In this document: positions 23,224-31,694 of the stretch, in pieces
Layout: each line of letters starts with the position of its first letter
How positions within the stretch are numbered: the first letter of the stretch is position 1
Source of the DNA: Paraburkholderia sp. CNPSo 3274
Lineage (GTDB): Bacteria > Pseudomonadota > Gammaproteobacteria > Burkholderiales > Burkholderiaceae
Assembly (NCBI RefSeq): GCF_024206475.1
Contig: NZ_JAMBPR010000068.1
Coordinates: 1 to 49,128, forward strand
Reading direction: 5' to 3'
DNA length: 49,128 nucleotides
Made by a program: the position numbers and the translations under genes
The notes under the pieces: generated by a model
What the model was told of the DNA's origin: nothing
Database searches by the model: none
Seen by the model: only the letters and a program-made list of their open reading frames with translations

Positions 23224-24876
23224 ATGAGTGCAACGGCCTATTCTCGAGGACTTGAGAAGAACGCGGCAAACCACGTTCCATTGACGCCCTTGACCTTTCT
23301 CGATCGAACCGCTGACGTTTATCCAAATCGAGCCGCGATCATTCATGGCGACTTCCGGCAGACGTGGGCGAAAACGCGCGAGCGTTGCTATCGCTTCGCG
23401 TCGGCGCTCGTTCAGTTGGGGATTGAACCGGGCGACACGGTGTCGATCATTGCGCCGAACACCCCGGCCATGCTTGAGGCACACTTCGGCGTCCCTCTCT
23501 CGGGGGCCGTTCTCAATGCCATTAATTGCCGCCTTGATGCTGAGGGCATTGCATTCATTCTGCGCCACGGAGAATGCAAACTCCTGCTCGTGGACCGGGA
23601 ATTTGCACCGCTCGTTGAGAAAGCGTTGCAGTCAGTTCCCAATCCGCCGCGCTTGATAGACATCAACGATCACGAAGCACCTGACGGTCCCACCATCGGG
23701 GAAACTGACTATGAGTCGCTGCTGGCGAGCGGTGATCCGGCATTTGCGGGCCGCCGCCCGGCCGATGAGTGGACTCCGATCGCCTTGAACTACACCTCGG
23801 GCACCACTGGCGACCCGAAAGGCGTCGTTCCGAGCCACCGGGGCACGTATCTGATGAGCCTCTTGCAGATGACGAACTGGCCGCTCCCCCGTGCGCCGAT
23901 TTACCTGTGGACACTTCCCATGTTCCATGCGAACGGCTGGTGCCTCACATGGGCAATTACGGCCGCAGCGGGAACGCACGTCTGTTTGCGCAAGGTGAAT
24001 GCCGCGAATATTCTTTCGGCCATCTCCGAACACGGTGTCGATCATTTTTGTGCGGCACCGATTGTCCTCGCAGGCATCGCGAGCATGCCCGAATCGGAAC
24101 GGCAACCGCTGCCGCGTCGTGTGCGGGTCCTTACCGCGGGCTCGCCGGCGCCCGCGGCTGTTCTCGAGGCCGTTGGCGCAATGGGTTTCGGCGTCGACCA
24201 CGTCTTTGGGATCACCGAGATTGCCGGTACGCCAATCAGCTGTGCATGGCACGACGAGTGGGATACGTTGCCGCCGGAGCAGCAAGGGAAATTGAAAGCA
24301 CGGCAAGGTGTACGTGCGGCCGCGTTCGAGAACATGTCGGTGGCCGATCTTGCGACGCTTGAACCGGTGCCAGCCGATAGCAAATCTTGCGGCGAGGTTA
24401 TGGTCCGGGGGAATACGGTAATGATGGGATACTTCAAGAATGCCGACGCAACGGTAAAAGCTTTCGCCGGCGGTTGGTTTCATACCGGAGATCTTGCGGT
24501 CGTTCACCCAGACGGCTATATCCAGATCACAGACCGCTCCAAGGACGTCATCATCTCGGGGGGAGAAAATATCTCGTCTGTAGAAGTGGAGGAGGTCATC
24601 TATCGCATATCCGGCGTGCTCAACGTGGCCGTCGTCGCTCAGCCGGATGACAAATGGGGCGAGACTCCCTGTGCGTTTGTCGAACTGAGGCCGGACGCCT
24701 CCCACATCACGGAGCAGGATGTCATCCTGTTCTGCCGGGAGTGGCTAGCGCATTTCAAATGCCCTCGTCGCGTGATCTTCGGAGAATTGCCCAAGACCGC
24801 TACAGGCAAGATCCAGAAGTTTCGTCTGCGGGAGCAAGCGGGCAGCCAGGTGGCGATCACGAGGTTGGCGGGATGA
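23224..24876 (+). CDS. AMP-forming fatty acyl-CoA ligase
   Basis: A 550-residue medium/long-chain acyl-CoA ligase, closest in pattern to the AlkK/DmdB group. Motifs in order: P-loop NYTSGTTGDPKGV, LPMFHANGWC, GITEIAGT, WFHTGDLAVVHPDGYIQITD, the hinge RSKDVIISGGENISSVEVEE, and the catalytic lysine in LPKTATGKIQK. It adenylates a carboxylate and transfers it to CoA. ATG 23224 follows GGAGACAAAGTC. It is coupled to the nitroreductase upstream. With the dehydrogenase and thiolase at 17817-19945 it could supply a complete activation and shortening path. It may replace the decayed fadD at 5452-5637. Confidence 0.9.
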   Translation: MSATAYSRGLEKNAANHVPLTPLTFLDRTADVYPNRAAIIHGDFRQTWAKTRERCYRFASALVQLGIEPGDTVSIIAPNTPAMLEAHFGVPLSGAVLNAINCRLDAEGIAFILRHGECKLLLVDREFAPLVEKALQSVPNPPRLIDINDHEAPDGPTIGETDYESLLASGDPAFAGRRPADEWTPIALNYTSGTTGDPKGVVPSHRGTYLMSLLQMTNWPLPRAPIYLWTLPMFHANGWCLTWAITAAAGTHVCLRKVNAANILSAISEHGVDHFCAAPIVLAGIASMPESERQPLPRRVRVLTAGSPAPAAVLEAVGAMGFGVDHVFGITEIAGTPISCAWHDEWDTLPPEQQGKLKARQGVRAAAFENMSVADLATLEPVPADSKSCGEVMVRGNTVMMGYFKNADATVKAFAGGWFHTGDLAVVHPDGYIQITDRSKDVIISGGENISSVEVEEVIYRISGVLNVAVVAQPDDKWGETPCAFVELRPDASHITEQDVILFCREWLAHFKCPRRVIFGELPKTATGKIQKFRLREQAGSQVAITRLAG

Positions 24877-25346
24877 AGCGGTTGCTCGGCTGAGCGTGCC
24901 ATGCGCTGTGAAATGCGACTACGGTCAAGTGCGGCTGTAGTCGTGCGTACCCGCGCCCTATGTGCCGAACAAAACCGAGACACCCCCGCCGCCCACACGC
25001 GGTGTGACGGGCCGCTCGCCGTCCGATAGCTGACATTGAGACGATGAAAGCGCGAGGGTCGCCTATGGGTCGGGAAGACCCATTCATTGATAGCGAGAAA
25101 AGCCATTCGCCGACGCTGGTTTGCGAATGGCACAAACCAACCTGCAGCCGACGCACCGCCACCCATCGCCGAACGTCCGCATCGACAACTTGCCAGTCGA
25201 GACACCGCGCAAATCGCCGTTCCACTCTGCAAGCTGCCATAGCCCTTTCATTGGGTCAAATGGCAGCAGTGGTTCGCGTCTCCGCCGACCACATCTGTCG
25301 AGAGCGAACTGCCAACGTCGTATGCGTGCCACGCCCGCACGTAGTC
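24877..25346. other. Intergenic region, no gene seen
   Basis: No gene can be supported between the ligase stop and the minus-strand frame at 25347. The plus frame that spans 25044-25751 is Arg/Ser/Thr-rich, has no ribosome site, and overlaps a more protein-like minus frame. Confidence 0.4.
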
Positions 25347-25655
25347 TCACTTCGTTTTGACATTCCAGAATGTTTGCGACTCGAACGGCCAACAAGACTG
25401 TTTTCCATTGAGCGATCCGACAGTGACGATATCGCCGCTGCTCTGAAGTACGCCCCCCGCGTTCGCCGATGCGACAGTCGAGCCACTCTGGACGTTATCG
25501 AGTTCGAGCATCAGGCCGTTCGCGCCGAGGCCAACGATGCACAGAGCCGGGTCGAGCTGCACATCGCCGGCGCGAAGAACATCGTCGGCCGGGATCCCCT
25601 CTCTGGTCGCCCTTCCGTTACCCGGGTGGCCTGGAGCCTTTACATCACCGTCTCA
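25347..25655 (-). CDS. Hypothetical protein fragment with beta-rich sequence
   Basis: On the minus strand, between a stop near 25655 and TGA at 25347, the frame reads DVKAPGHPGNGRATREG, IPADDVLRAGDVQLDP, then GLGANGLMLELDNVQSG and SGDIVTVGSLNGKQS. The Gly/Val/Ser pattern is coding-like and suggests beta structure, but I recognise no family. There is no clear start: an ATG exists at 25562. It may be the 3' end of a gene whose front was lost. No neighbour hints at its function. Confidence 0.3.
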
Positions 25656-25852
25656 TACAGGAGTCCACCGCGTCTTCTAACCAGTGCTGCCTTCGCGGTT
25701 GAAAAGGGGATGCGCATATCCGTCATCGGGCTCCCCAAGACTAGCGGCTAAGGGGCGTAACCGTGATCGAACTGTACGCGCCCCCCACCAACAACTCACT
25801 CCCGTTCAGGCAAGTCGACAGGGAATGCGCCCTTTTTTTGCTTCAAAAGCGC

Positions 25853-25883
25853 TTGCCGGTCTCTGATGCCTAATAGGTATAAT
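25853..25883 (+). promoter_or_regulatory. Sigma70-like promoter
   Basis: TTGCCG (25853-25858) and a perfect TATAAT (25878-25883) are separated by 19 bp, a little longer than ideal. The sequence precedes the Pro/His-rich protein at 25968. The -10 is the best match in this part of the window. Confidence 0.5.
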
Positions 25884-25967
25884 CGCCGCCCGGGTGGCGC
25901 AAAAATCAAACAAGGGGACATGTCGTGCGCGCGACAATGGCAGCGGTAATGGCAGTTGCGGCAATCA

Positions 25968-26651
25968 ATGAGTGTGACGACGGCGGCCGCGGCCTCCGTC
26001 GAGTATCGCGAACAATCGACGCCGCCGGATGTGTGTCACGGCGCCGTCGCGAAACGGACCGAGGCAACAGGTCAGATCGCGGTCGGCGCGGCTGCGGGCA
26101 ACGCGTGTGTTTGCCAGCCTGCGGGCGCCGGACCGCGCGCCGCGGCAGCCCGCCCTGCACCGCCGTCGGGCGATCATATAGACCAGGATGACGACGGAGC
26201 GCTCAAGGCGGGGGCAGCGATGCTCGGGCTTTGGCCGAAAGACTCCGGGAACCATACAGGTCACGTCGTGACCGGGCAGATTGTCCGCAACGTTCGGCAC
26301 GAGCCGGTTGCTGCCGCACACGCGCCGGAGGGTGGATCGCATCACGCGTTTAGCTATGGCCGTCGCGCAAACGTTTGGCATGCGCCGACTACTGTCGCGC
26401 GAACGACAACGGACGCGCCGCCGCATCGCACTTCAGCCGGCAACAGTAAGGACGACACCCGGCACAAGCCGGTCGCTGGCGCGCGCCTGGCGGCAAAGAT
26501 ACCGTCGCACAGTGACGGCTCGCGACGTTCGCTCGCAACTGCCGCCGCTCATCCGGTGCCGCATCATCGCCTCGTCGTCGAGACGAAGCCGATGCAACCA
26601 AAGGTGCTGCCGAACTCGACACGACGGGAATTGCCGCCCATTCTCAGTTGA
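25968..26651 (+). CDS. Hypothetical low-complexity protein
   Basis: A frame of 227 residues from ATG 25968, rich in Ala, Pro, His, Thr and Arg. It begins MSVTTAAAASVEYREQSTPP and has scattered His-rich stretches (VPHHRLV, PPHRTSAG). No domain, signal peptide or membrane segment is visible. Its support comes from the consensus -10 box 85 bp upstream and a long uninterrupted frame; the competing minus frames are all more Arg-rich. I do not recognise it and it may be a chance frame. Confidence 0.4.
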   Translation: MSVTTAAAASVEYREQSTPPDVCHGAVAKRTEATGQIAVGAAAGNACVCQPAGAGPRAAAARPAPPSGDHIDQDDDGALKAGAAMLGLWPKDSGNHTGHVVTGQIVRNVRHEPVAAAHAPEGGSHHAFSYGRRANVWHAPTTVARTTTDAPPHRTSAGNSKDDTRHKPVAGARLAAKIPSHSDGSRRSLATAAAHPVPHHRLVVETKPMQPKVLPNSTRRELPPILS

Positions 26652-27057
26652 TACTGCATATAAACTGCGCAGAGATTCGCTCTCTGCGCTTCGTTTCGCG
26701 CAGCGGCACGTCGTGCGACATTCCCGCCAATCGCTCGATCTGGTCACGGCATGACGCATCGAGAGATCACCTGGCGTTCTCCGGGAGGATGTTCCTGCAG
26801 ATACGTTTGGGAAACTCCGTTCACGCGCGTGCGCCGCACCTTCGCCCGTCGCCAGAGCACGTTTCGCCGAATGGCGCTGCGTGCATTCGAAACTGACAGG
26901 CCGTTAGTTGCGTTGATTCGTCGACCCTTTGCTGCTGCTCGACATCTGCCCTCAGTGATTTTTTTGATGCGCCTTGTCCGTCAGCATGACATGCGAGCGT
27001 CATTATGATGGCGGCACGATGTAATTCATCCGCCTCAACCCCATGACGGAGGCTCAA
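26652..27057. other. Leader region of the DGPF/sigma operon, no gene seen
   Basis: No coding sequence is supported. The region should contain the promoter of the operon beginning at 27058. A stretch near 26967-27000 (cttgtccg ... gcgagcgtc) has a TGTC-like element followed by a CG-rich element. ECF42-group factors use a TGTCGA-type -35, so this is a weak candidate for autoregulation. Confidence 0.3.
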
Positions 27058-27429
27058 ATGGAATACCTCTTGATGATCTATTCGGAAGAAAACGGCTGGA
27101 ACCAGATGACCGACACTGAGCGACAGCAAGGCGTCGCCGCCTATCACGCGTACACCGAATCGCTCCAGAAAGCGGGGGCGCTGGTGGGTGCCAACCGGCT
27201 GCAGCACACGAATACGGCCACGACCGTGCGGCTGGTCGACGGCAAGCCGCAAGTGCTCGACGGACCGTATTCCGATTCGAAGGAGCAGCTCGCGGGCTAC
27301 TACCTGATCGACGCGCCCAACCTGGACGCGGCGATGGCGTGGGCGTCGCGGTGTCCCGGCGCGGCTCACGGCATCATGGAAGTGCGCCCGGTCTGGACCG
27401 CTCCGTACGATGCGCCATCTGCTGCATGA
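27058..27429 (+). CDS. YCII-related DGPF-domain protein
   Basis: A 123-residue protein of the YCII/DGPF family: EYLLMIYSEENGW at the start, RLVDGKPQVLDGPYSDSKEQ carrying the DGPF-type motif (here DGPY), and LAGYYLIDAPNLDAAMAWA. These dimeric ferredoxin-fold proteins are common partners of ECF42 sigma factors. Their chemistry is not known, although YCII relatives include hydrolases. ATG 27058 is preceded by GGAGG; an in-frame ATG at 27043 lacks it. Its stop overlaps the start of the sigma factor (ATGA), so translation is coupled. Confidence 0.92.
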   Translation: MEYLLMIYSEENGWNQMTDTERQQGVAAYHAYTESLQKAGALVGANRLQHTNTATTVRLVDGKPQVLDGPYSDSKEQLAGYYLIDAPNLDAAMAWASRCPGAAHGIMEVRPVWTAPYDAPSAA

Positions 27430-28694
27430 GCCAGTCCGGCGGCGGCCGTCACGCTGACGCCGCCGCACATTCCATTGCCGAGGCAGTCGCGCGCCGCAGT
27501 TATGGCAAGCTCGTCGCGCTGTTGGCGATGCGCACGCGCGACGTCGCCGCGGCCGAGGACGCACTCGCCGACGCGTTTGCGGCGGCGCTCACGGACTGGC
27601 CGGAGCACGGCTGCCCCGCGAGCCCCGAAGCCTGGCTGATGACCGTTGCGCGCCGCCGGGCGATAGATGGCGCACGCCATCGCCATGTCGGCGACGCAGT
27701 GGTGAACCAACTCGCGATCCTCGCGGAAGAGATCGACGAGTGTGAACCCGGCGCGTTGCCCGACCGGCGGCTCGCGCTGCTCTTCGCGTGCACACACCCT
27801 GCACTCGAGGCCGCGATTCGCACGCCGCTGATGCTGCAGGTAGTGCTGGGCCTGGATGCGAAGACGATTGCATCCGCGTTTCTGATGTCTCCCGCCGCCA
27901 TGAGCAAGCGCCTCGTGCGCGCGAAGACCAAGATCCGCGAAGCGGGCATTCCGTTCAGCGTGCCCGAGCGTGAGGAACTGCCCGGCCGGCTCGACTCAGT
28001 GCTTGAAGCTGTCTATGCAGCGTATGCGGAAGGTTGGACGGACCCGGTCGGCGGCGATACCGAACGGCGCGGTCTAGCCGACGAGGCGCTGTATCTTGCA
28101 CAATTGCTCGTCGAACTACTGCCCGAGGAACCGGAGACGCTGGGTCTCCTTGCGCTGATGCTGTTTGCGCAGGCGCGACGCGATGCCCGACGCGATGCGG
28201 CCGGCGATTACGTGCCACTATCGGCTCAGGACCCGGCAACATGGAACGCACCGATGATCGACGCAGCCAACGCACTGCTGCGGCGCGCGAACGCGTTTAA
28301 TTCAATCGGTCGCTTTCAACTCGAGGCCGCGCTCCAGTCTGCGCATGTGCATCGCTGCCGATCGCATTGCCCGAACTGGGACGAGATCGTGCAACTCTAC
28401 GATGGGCTGCTCGCCATAGCAGCTTCGCCCGTCATCGCGGTGAACCGCGCACTCGCACTGGCGGAACGCGACGGCGCACAGGCGGCGCTCGACGCGCTCG
28501 CGCCGTATGCGAACGATCCGCGGCTGACTGACTACCAGCCATACTGGGCCGCGCGCGCCAATTTGCTCGCGCGCGCCGGCGCTACGACCGAAGCGCTTGA
28601 CGCGTACGATCTTGCGATCGGCCTCGAGCGTGATCCGGCCGTGCGCCGGTTCCTGCAGCGCAAGAAACTGGAGCTTGCATCGGCGCGCAGCTAG
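27426..28694 (+). CDS. ECF42-type sigma factor with a long C-terminal extension
   Basis: A 422-residue RNA polymerase sigma factor. Region 2 is at about 20-85 (AEDALADAFAAALTDWP, AWLMTVARRRAIDGARHR). Region 4 is at about 125-180 (LMLQVVLGLDAKTIASAFLM, MSKRLVRAKTKIREAG). A large C-terminal extension follows, beginning RLDSVLEAVYAAYAEGW and containing TPR-like helices (about 300-415, APYANDPRLTDYQPYWAARA). This layout, and a DGPF partner translated just before it, fit group ECF42, where no anti-sigma factor is present and the extension is thought to control activity. Targets are probably the DGPF gene and itself. Confidence 0.92.
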   Translation: MSQSGGGRHADAAAHSIAEAVARRSYGKLVALLAMRTRDVAAAEDALADAFAAALTDWPEHGCPASPEAWLMTVARRRAIDGARHRHVGDAVVNQLAILAEEIDECEPGALPDRRLALLFACTHPALEAAIRTPLMLQVVLGLDAKTIASAFLMSPAAMSKRLVRAKTKIREAGIPFSVPEREELPGRLDSVLEAVYAAYAEGWTDPVGGDTERRGLADEALYLAQLLVELLPEEPETLGLLALMLFAQARRDARRDAAGDYVPLSAQDPATWNAPMIDAANALLRRANAFNSIGRFQLEAALQSAHVHRCRSHCPNWDEIVQLYDGLLAIAASPVIAVNRALALAERDGAQAALDALAPYANDPRLTDYQPYWAARANLLARAGATTEALDAYDLAIGLERDPAVRRFLQRKKLELASARS

Positions 28695-28737
28695 GCACGC
28701 GTGGCTATGCGAACGTCCGCAATGGAACGGCCGCGGG

Positions 28738-28962
28738 TCACCGACCGTCCCCGCAAAACTCCAGACTTCGACACACCGGCCGAGCGATTCCATCAATCCG
28801 TTGCATCGATCGCTTGAATCCGCAGGCCATTGCGGTCATTGGGCCGATCGCCAGCCAAGGTCCGCTATGGGTTGCTCTGCAGTCGTAGGACCAGCTTTCT
28901 TCATCGAGTGGCAAGCCGCTGAAGTAGTGATCGGCACCAATGCAAATGAGTCGCATAGGCAT
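28738..28962 (-). CDS. Doubtful small protein following the membrane peptide
   Basis: A 74-codon frame starting at ATG 28962, immediately after the stop of the small membrane protein (TGA then ATG with no gap). It begins MPMRLICIGADHYFSGLPLD and has no family I recognise. The tight junction suggests translational coupling, but codon content is unremarkable and the C-terminus looks random. Confidence 0.28.
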   Translation of the reverse strand: MPMRLICIGADHYFSGLPLDEESWSYDCRATHSGPWLAIGPMTAMACGFKRSMQRIDGIARPVCRSLEFCGDGR

Positions 28963-29121
28963 TCAATGTCGCGAACGCGTCCAGCGAAACCACTCGTGGT
29001 GATCGAGATTGCGCAGAAGATCCGCTCGACGCCGTACACGTCGATAGTGGGCAACAACGCCGGACGCGGCGATTGCCAGCACGATTACACCTACAGCCAC
29101 TGCCAGCCAGGATTCGTCCAT
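28963..29121 (-). CDS. Small single-span membrane protein, 52 residues
   Basis: MDESWLAVAVGVIVLAIAAS opens the protein: one transmembrane helix at about residues 5-23, followed by a strongly basic tail (HYRRVRRRADLLRN) that predicts an N-out/C-in orientation. GGAGGA five bases before the ATG at 29121 is a strong ribosome site. No family is recognised. Small basic-tailed proteins of this kind often bind larger membrane complexes, but there is no evidence of a partner here. Confidence 0.6.
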   Translation of the reverse strand: MDESWLAVAVGVIVLAIAASGVVAHYRRVRRRADLLRNLDHHEWFRWTRSRH

Positions 29122-29301
29122 AGCATCCTCCTCTGGTACGCACGGATCGCCACCCGCTAGCGCAGGCGACACGCCCGATCAATATAGCCTTTCGGGACGA
29201 CACGCTATCGGCCGCTGTGCACCTGTCAGCGCACTCGCGCGATTGCGCGCCGGCCAGCGTCGCCGCGCAGCGGGCAAGCTGCTTCAAAGTGCTGCCGTAA
29301 A

Positions 29302-29724
29302 ATGCTGGCCATGAATATAGAACCAGCGGATACCCCAATGTTCAGTGAAACCGAACTGCACGAGCAGTATGCGGAACTCCAGCGGCGCGCGATGAGCCTC
29401 GGCTCGCATGGGCAGTCGCGCATTGACCAACTTGCCGCGGCGATGCGGTTGCCGCCAAAGAAGCACGCCGATGACTATTTGCGCGTGCTGAAGGGCGCGA
29501 CAGATGACGCGATGGTGGCTGTCCTGAGCTATCAGCGAGCGTTGCCCTTCCTCGAAACTGCCAACTCTCTGATCGAGAGCCTCGCAAAGCCTTCCCCGAA
29601 TGCTGAGGACGAAGAGTGGCGCGAACAGTTGCTGTTCAGGCTCGCCGAAGTACTAGAGATTGGCGCCGACTTGATCGCTGAGGGCGAAGCGCACCTTGAA
29701 CGCTGCGCTCGCGTTGAAATCTAA
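29302..29724 (+). CDS. Hypothetical protein, helical, 140 residues
   Basis: A soluble, largely helical and acidic protein (ELHEQYAELQRRAMSLG, QLLFRLAEVLEIGADLIAEG). No known domain is recognised. In-frame starts at 29302, 29311 and 29338 are possible, and none has a clear ribosome site; the sequence looks coding from about residue 13 (MFSETELHEQY). It stands alone between the small membrane protein and a gene-poor stretch. It may be a cytoplasmic accessory protein. Coding status is supported by the consistent amino-acid composition. Confidence 0.55.
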   Translation: MLAMNIEPADTPMFSETELHEQYAELQRRAMSLGSHGQSRIDQLAAAMRLPPKKHADDYLRVLKGATDDAMVAVLSYQRALPFLETANSLIESLAKPSPNAEDEEWREQLLFRLAEVLEIGADLIAEGEAHLERCARVEI

Positions 29725-29965
29725 GGATAGCCCTACCCGGAATCTTCGTTATCTGATTGTGTGAGGTCGGCCAGTTGCATTCGTGCGGCGGCCTTCGTCT
29801 GCTCCTGTTAGGCGAGCGGTCTCTCACCAAAAATCAATTGAATGTCCCTTGAGGGTCCCGAATCCGACATTGACCATAAGGCTGACGATCTAGCGATATG
29901 GCACTGCCGGACTACCGTCCATCGGCCGTCGAATTAGCGCGGAAGCCGGGTTGATGCTTCGTGAA

Positions 29966-29993
29966 GGTGCAGCCTTTGCGGTGCAGCCTTTGC
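29966..29993. repeat. Two tandem copies of a 14-bp unit
   Basis: GGTGCAGCCTTTGC occurs at 29966-29979 and again at 29980-29993, followed by the first five bases of a third copy. It is a simple slippage duplication in non-coding DNA. Confidence 0.8.
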
Positions 29994-30085
29994 GGTGCGC
30001 CTTCGCATCACAACGCGGAATTGGGACAGCTCCGGCGTCCTACCTAGGGGGGACGTTTGGCGAACCGTGTCCCCCTGTTTCTGGA

Positions 30086-30116
30086 GGCCCCCGCGGTGCC
30101 ATAGGGGGTCTTTTTT
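30086..30116 (+). terminator. Rho-independent terminator-like hairpin
   Basis: A CCCCC run (30088-30092) can pair with GGGGG (30104-30108) over an 11-base loop, extended by one or two pairs on each side, and is followed by TCTTTTTT (30109-30116). It lies 360 bp after the nearest plus-strand gene. It may terminate an RNA from this gap or read-through from upstream. Confidence 0.45.
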
Positions 30117-30376
30117 CACCCGCCTTTGAAATTTCCAGCGCCGGACTCTCACAGTAAGGCTTGAACAACAACGACCAGCGCGGAGGTTTAACGAAAACTT
30201 GAAAGCTAGCGGTCAGGGGTTGCAGGTACTTTCACAGTTCGCTCACGCAAACCGAAACATAGGTGCGAATGCCTGAGCACCTTCTTCTAGATTCATCTGT
30301 CTCGTACGCCCCAGCTAGCCGATTGGTAAAATGACCAGATCAGCCTTGGCGGCCTTGACCCGCATCGAGTGCATCA

Positions 30377-30640
30377 ATGAATCGAATCTACAAATATCGG
30401 GGCTTCGAGGTGACCGTGGAGGTCGAACCCGTATGGGCGCCTTCCAAAGGCACTGCCTTATCACCTGCCAAGGGCTTCCTGGCCATCGTAAATATCGTGA
30501 TGGCCGGAATGACGCGCCCTATGGTTGTGCCAATGCGACTCACTGCTGATGGACAGCATCCTTTCCCATCGGAAGCTGAAGCGCTCATGGCCGGATACAG
30601 CGCCGGCCAACGGGTCATTGACGACATACTTGTCGAGTGA
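30377..30640 (+). CDS. Small hypothetical protein, 87 residues
   Basis: A compact protein: MNRIYKYRGFEVTVEVEPVW at the start, VNIVMAGMTRPMVVPMRL in the middle and FPSEAEALMAGYSAGQRVID at the end. I recall similar small proteins with the ending EAEALMAGYSAGQR in Burkholderia genomes, without a known function. ATG 30377 fits the conserved N-terminus; the ribosome site is weak (GAGTG upstream). It sits alone before an IS6 remnant. Confidence 0.7.
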   Translation: MNRIYKYRGFEVTVEVEPVWAPSKGTALSPAKGFLAIVNIVMAGMTRPMVVPMRLTADGQHPFPSEAEALMAGYSAGQRVIDDILVE

Positions 30641-30867
30641 GCTTTGCTGGCTTTGACGCATGGCAGCTAGATGTTCCCCCCAGAGTGACGAGTTTCCGAA
30701 AAGGCTGACCATGCACCCGCAAACTTGAGGAGATATAGCGGGCAGTTGTACCCCCAGAAGCAGCCATTGATGTTGCGCCAGTCTGAAAGGCTGTTCAGGG
30801 TCCAGCTTGTGTGAAAACGCATGCTGATCGCCTAAACTGAAGTAACGCGTTCAGATCGGGCGGCCAC

Positions 30868-31290
30868 ATGAAGCGATTCGTTGAAGGCGAAGACCGTAAG
30901 CAGGGCAACACAGTCGATTTCCTGCTGCGCGCCCATCGTGACAAGGCTGCCGCGCGCCGTTACTTCGAGAAGGCGATCGACCAGAATGGTGAGCCCGAAA
31001 CGGTTACCGTGGACAAGAGCGGTGCCAATCTGGCCGCGCTCGAAGCGCTTAACGCCACACGGCCGACGCCGATCATGATCCGCCAGAACAAATACCTGAA
31101 CAACGTCGTCGAGCAGGATCACCGTGCCATCAAGCGCATCATCAAGCCGATGATGGGTTTCAAGAATTTCAGGTGCGCACGCATCATCCTCGCCGGAATC
31201 GAAATCATGCACATGATCCGCAAGGGTCAGTTGCAAGACGACGATGTCGCCCGAACCGCTGCAGAGCAGTTCTATTCACTGATTATATAA
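30868..31290 (+). pseudogene. IS6-family transposase, 5'-truncated
   Basis: From about base 30892 the frame matches the C-terminal half of IS6 transposases: KQGNTVDFLLRAHRDKAAA, TVDKSGAN (second catalytic Asp), KYLNNVVEQDHRAIKR (catalytic Glu), GFKNFRCARIILAGIEIMHM. The N-terminal domain and the first catalytic Asp are missing, and the 8 residues before KQGN are unrelated. It differs from the intact copy at 17026-17745, so it comes from another IS6 element. No terminal repeats were found. Confidence 0.8.
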
Positions 31291-31312
31291 GCAGTACTAT
31301 TCATCCCGGAAC

Positions 31313-31675
31313 TCACCCCGCCTCGCCCCTCTTATCGCGACACAACCCTTGATCTACCCCATTCACATCGAACTCAAAGCCGAACGCTGACGACCTTGGT
31401 TTTCCGGCGGCCGACTCCGGTGCATCCGCCACGGTGGCCTCTGCCGACACGCCCACGCTTGCGGTGTCGAATCGCTTGACCATTCCGCATCGGCTTTTCA
31501 CGGCAGACATCGATATGTCGGCCGCGAGATGCATAGTGGTACCCGCAAGCTGGACGCACTTCGAAAGCTCATTAGCGCCGCGCAACTCGCGCGCGAACTA
31601 GCCGATCGTCTTGGCAGCTTCGTAGATCGTGCTATCGGCCAATTGAAGACCAACAATCCTGAACGTGCGTGCCAT
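31313..31675 (-). pseudogene. Interrupted hypothetical gene downstream of YoeB
   Basis: From ATG 31675 the minus frame reads MARTFRIVGLQLADSTIYEA and AKTIG, meets a TAG at 31600-31598, and then continues in the same frame as FARELRGANELSKCVQLAG, TTMHLAADISMSAVKSRCGM to a stop at 31313. Both halves look like protein, which suggests one gene with an amber mutation. No family is recognised. It is possible that only the first 25 codons or neither part is expressed. Confidence 0.35.
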
Positions 31676-31694
31676 CGCGTTGTTTTCCGATGGG

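Larger units (their letters stand above)
29725..30376. other. Gene-poor stretch with a short repeat and a terminator-like hairpin
   Basis: No gene is supported in these 652 bp. It contains a 14-bp tandem duplication (29966-29993) and a C5/G5 hairpin followed by T6 (30086-30116), described separately. Open frames on both strands lack ribosome sites. Confidence 0.45.

Noticed and set aside
23632..24705. A 357-codon minus-strand frame inside the acyl-CoA ligase
   Set aside because: The plus-strand ligase shows every AMP-ligase motif; the minus frame shows none.
25044..25751. A 235-codon plus-strand frame
   Set aside because: Ser/Arg/Thr-rich, no ribosome site, and the minus strand reads more like protein over half its length.
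26821..27564. A 247-codon minus-strand frame across the DGPF and sigma genes
   Set aside because: Arg-rich shadow; the plus-strand pair has clear domains and coupled starts.
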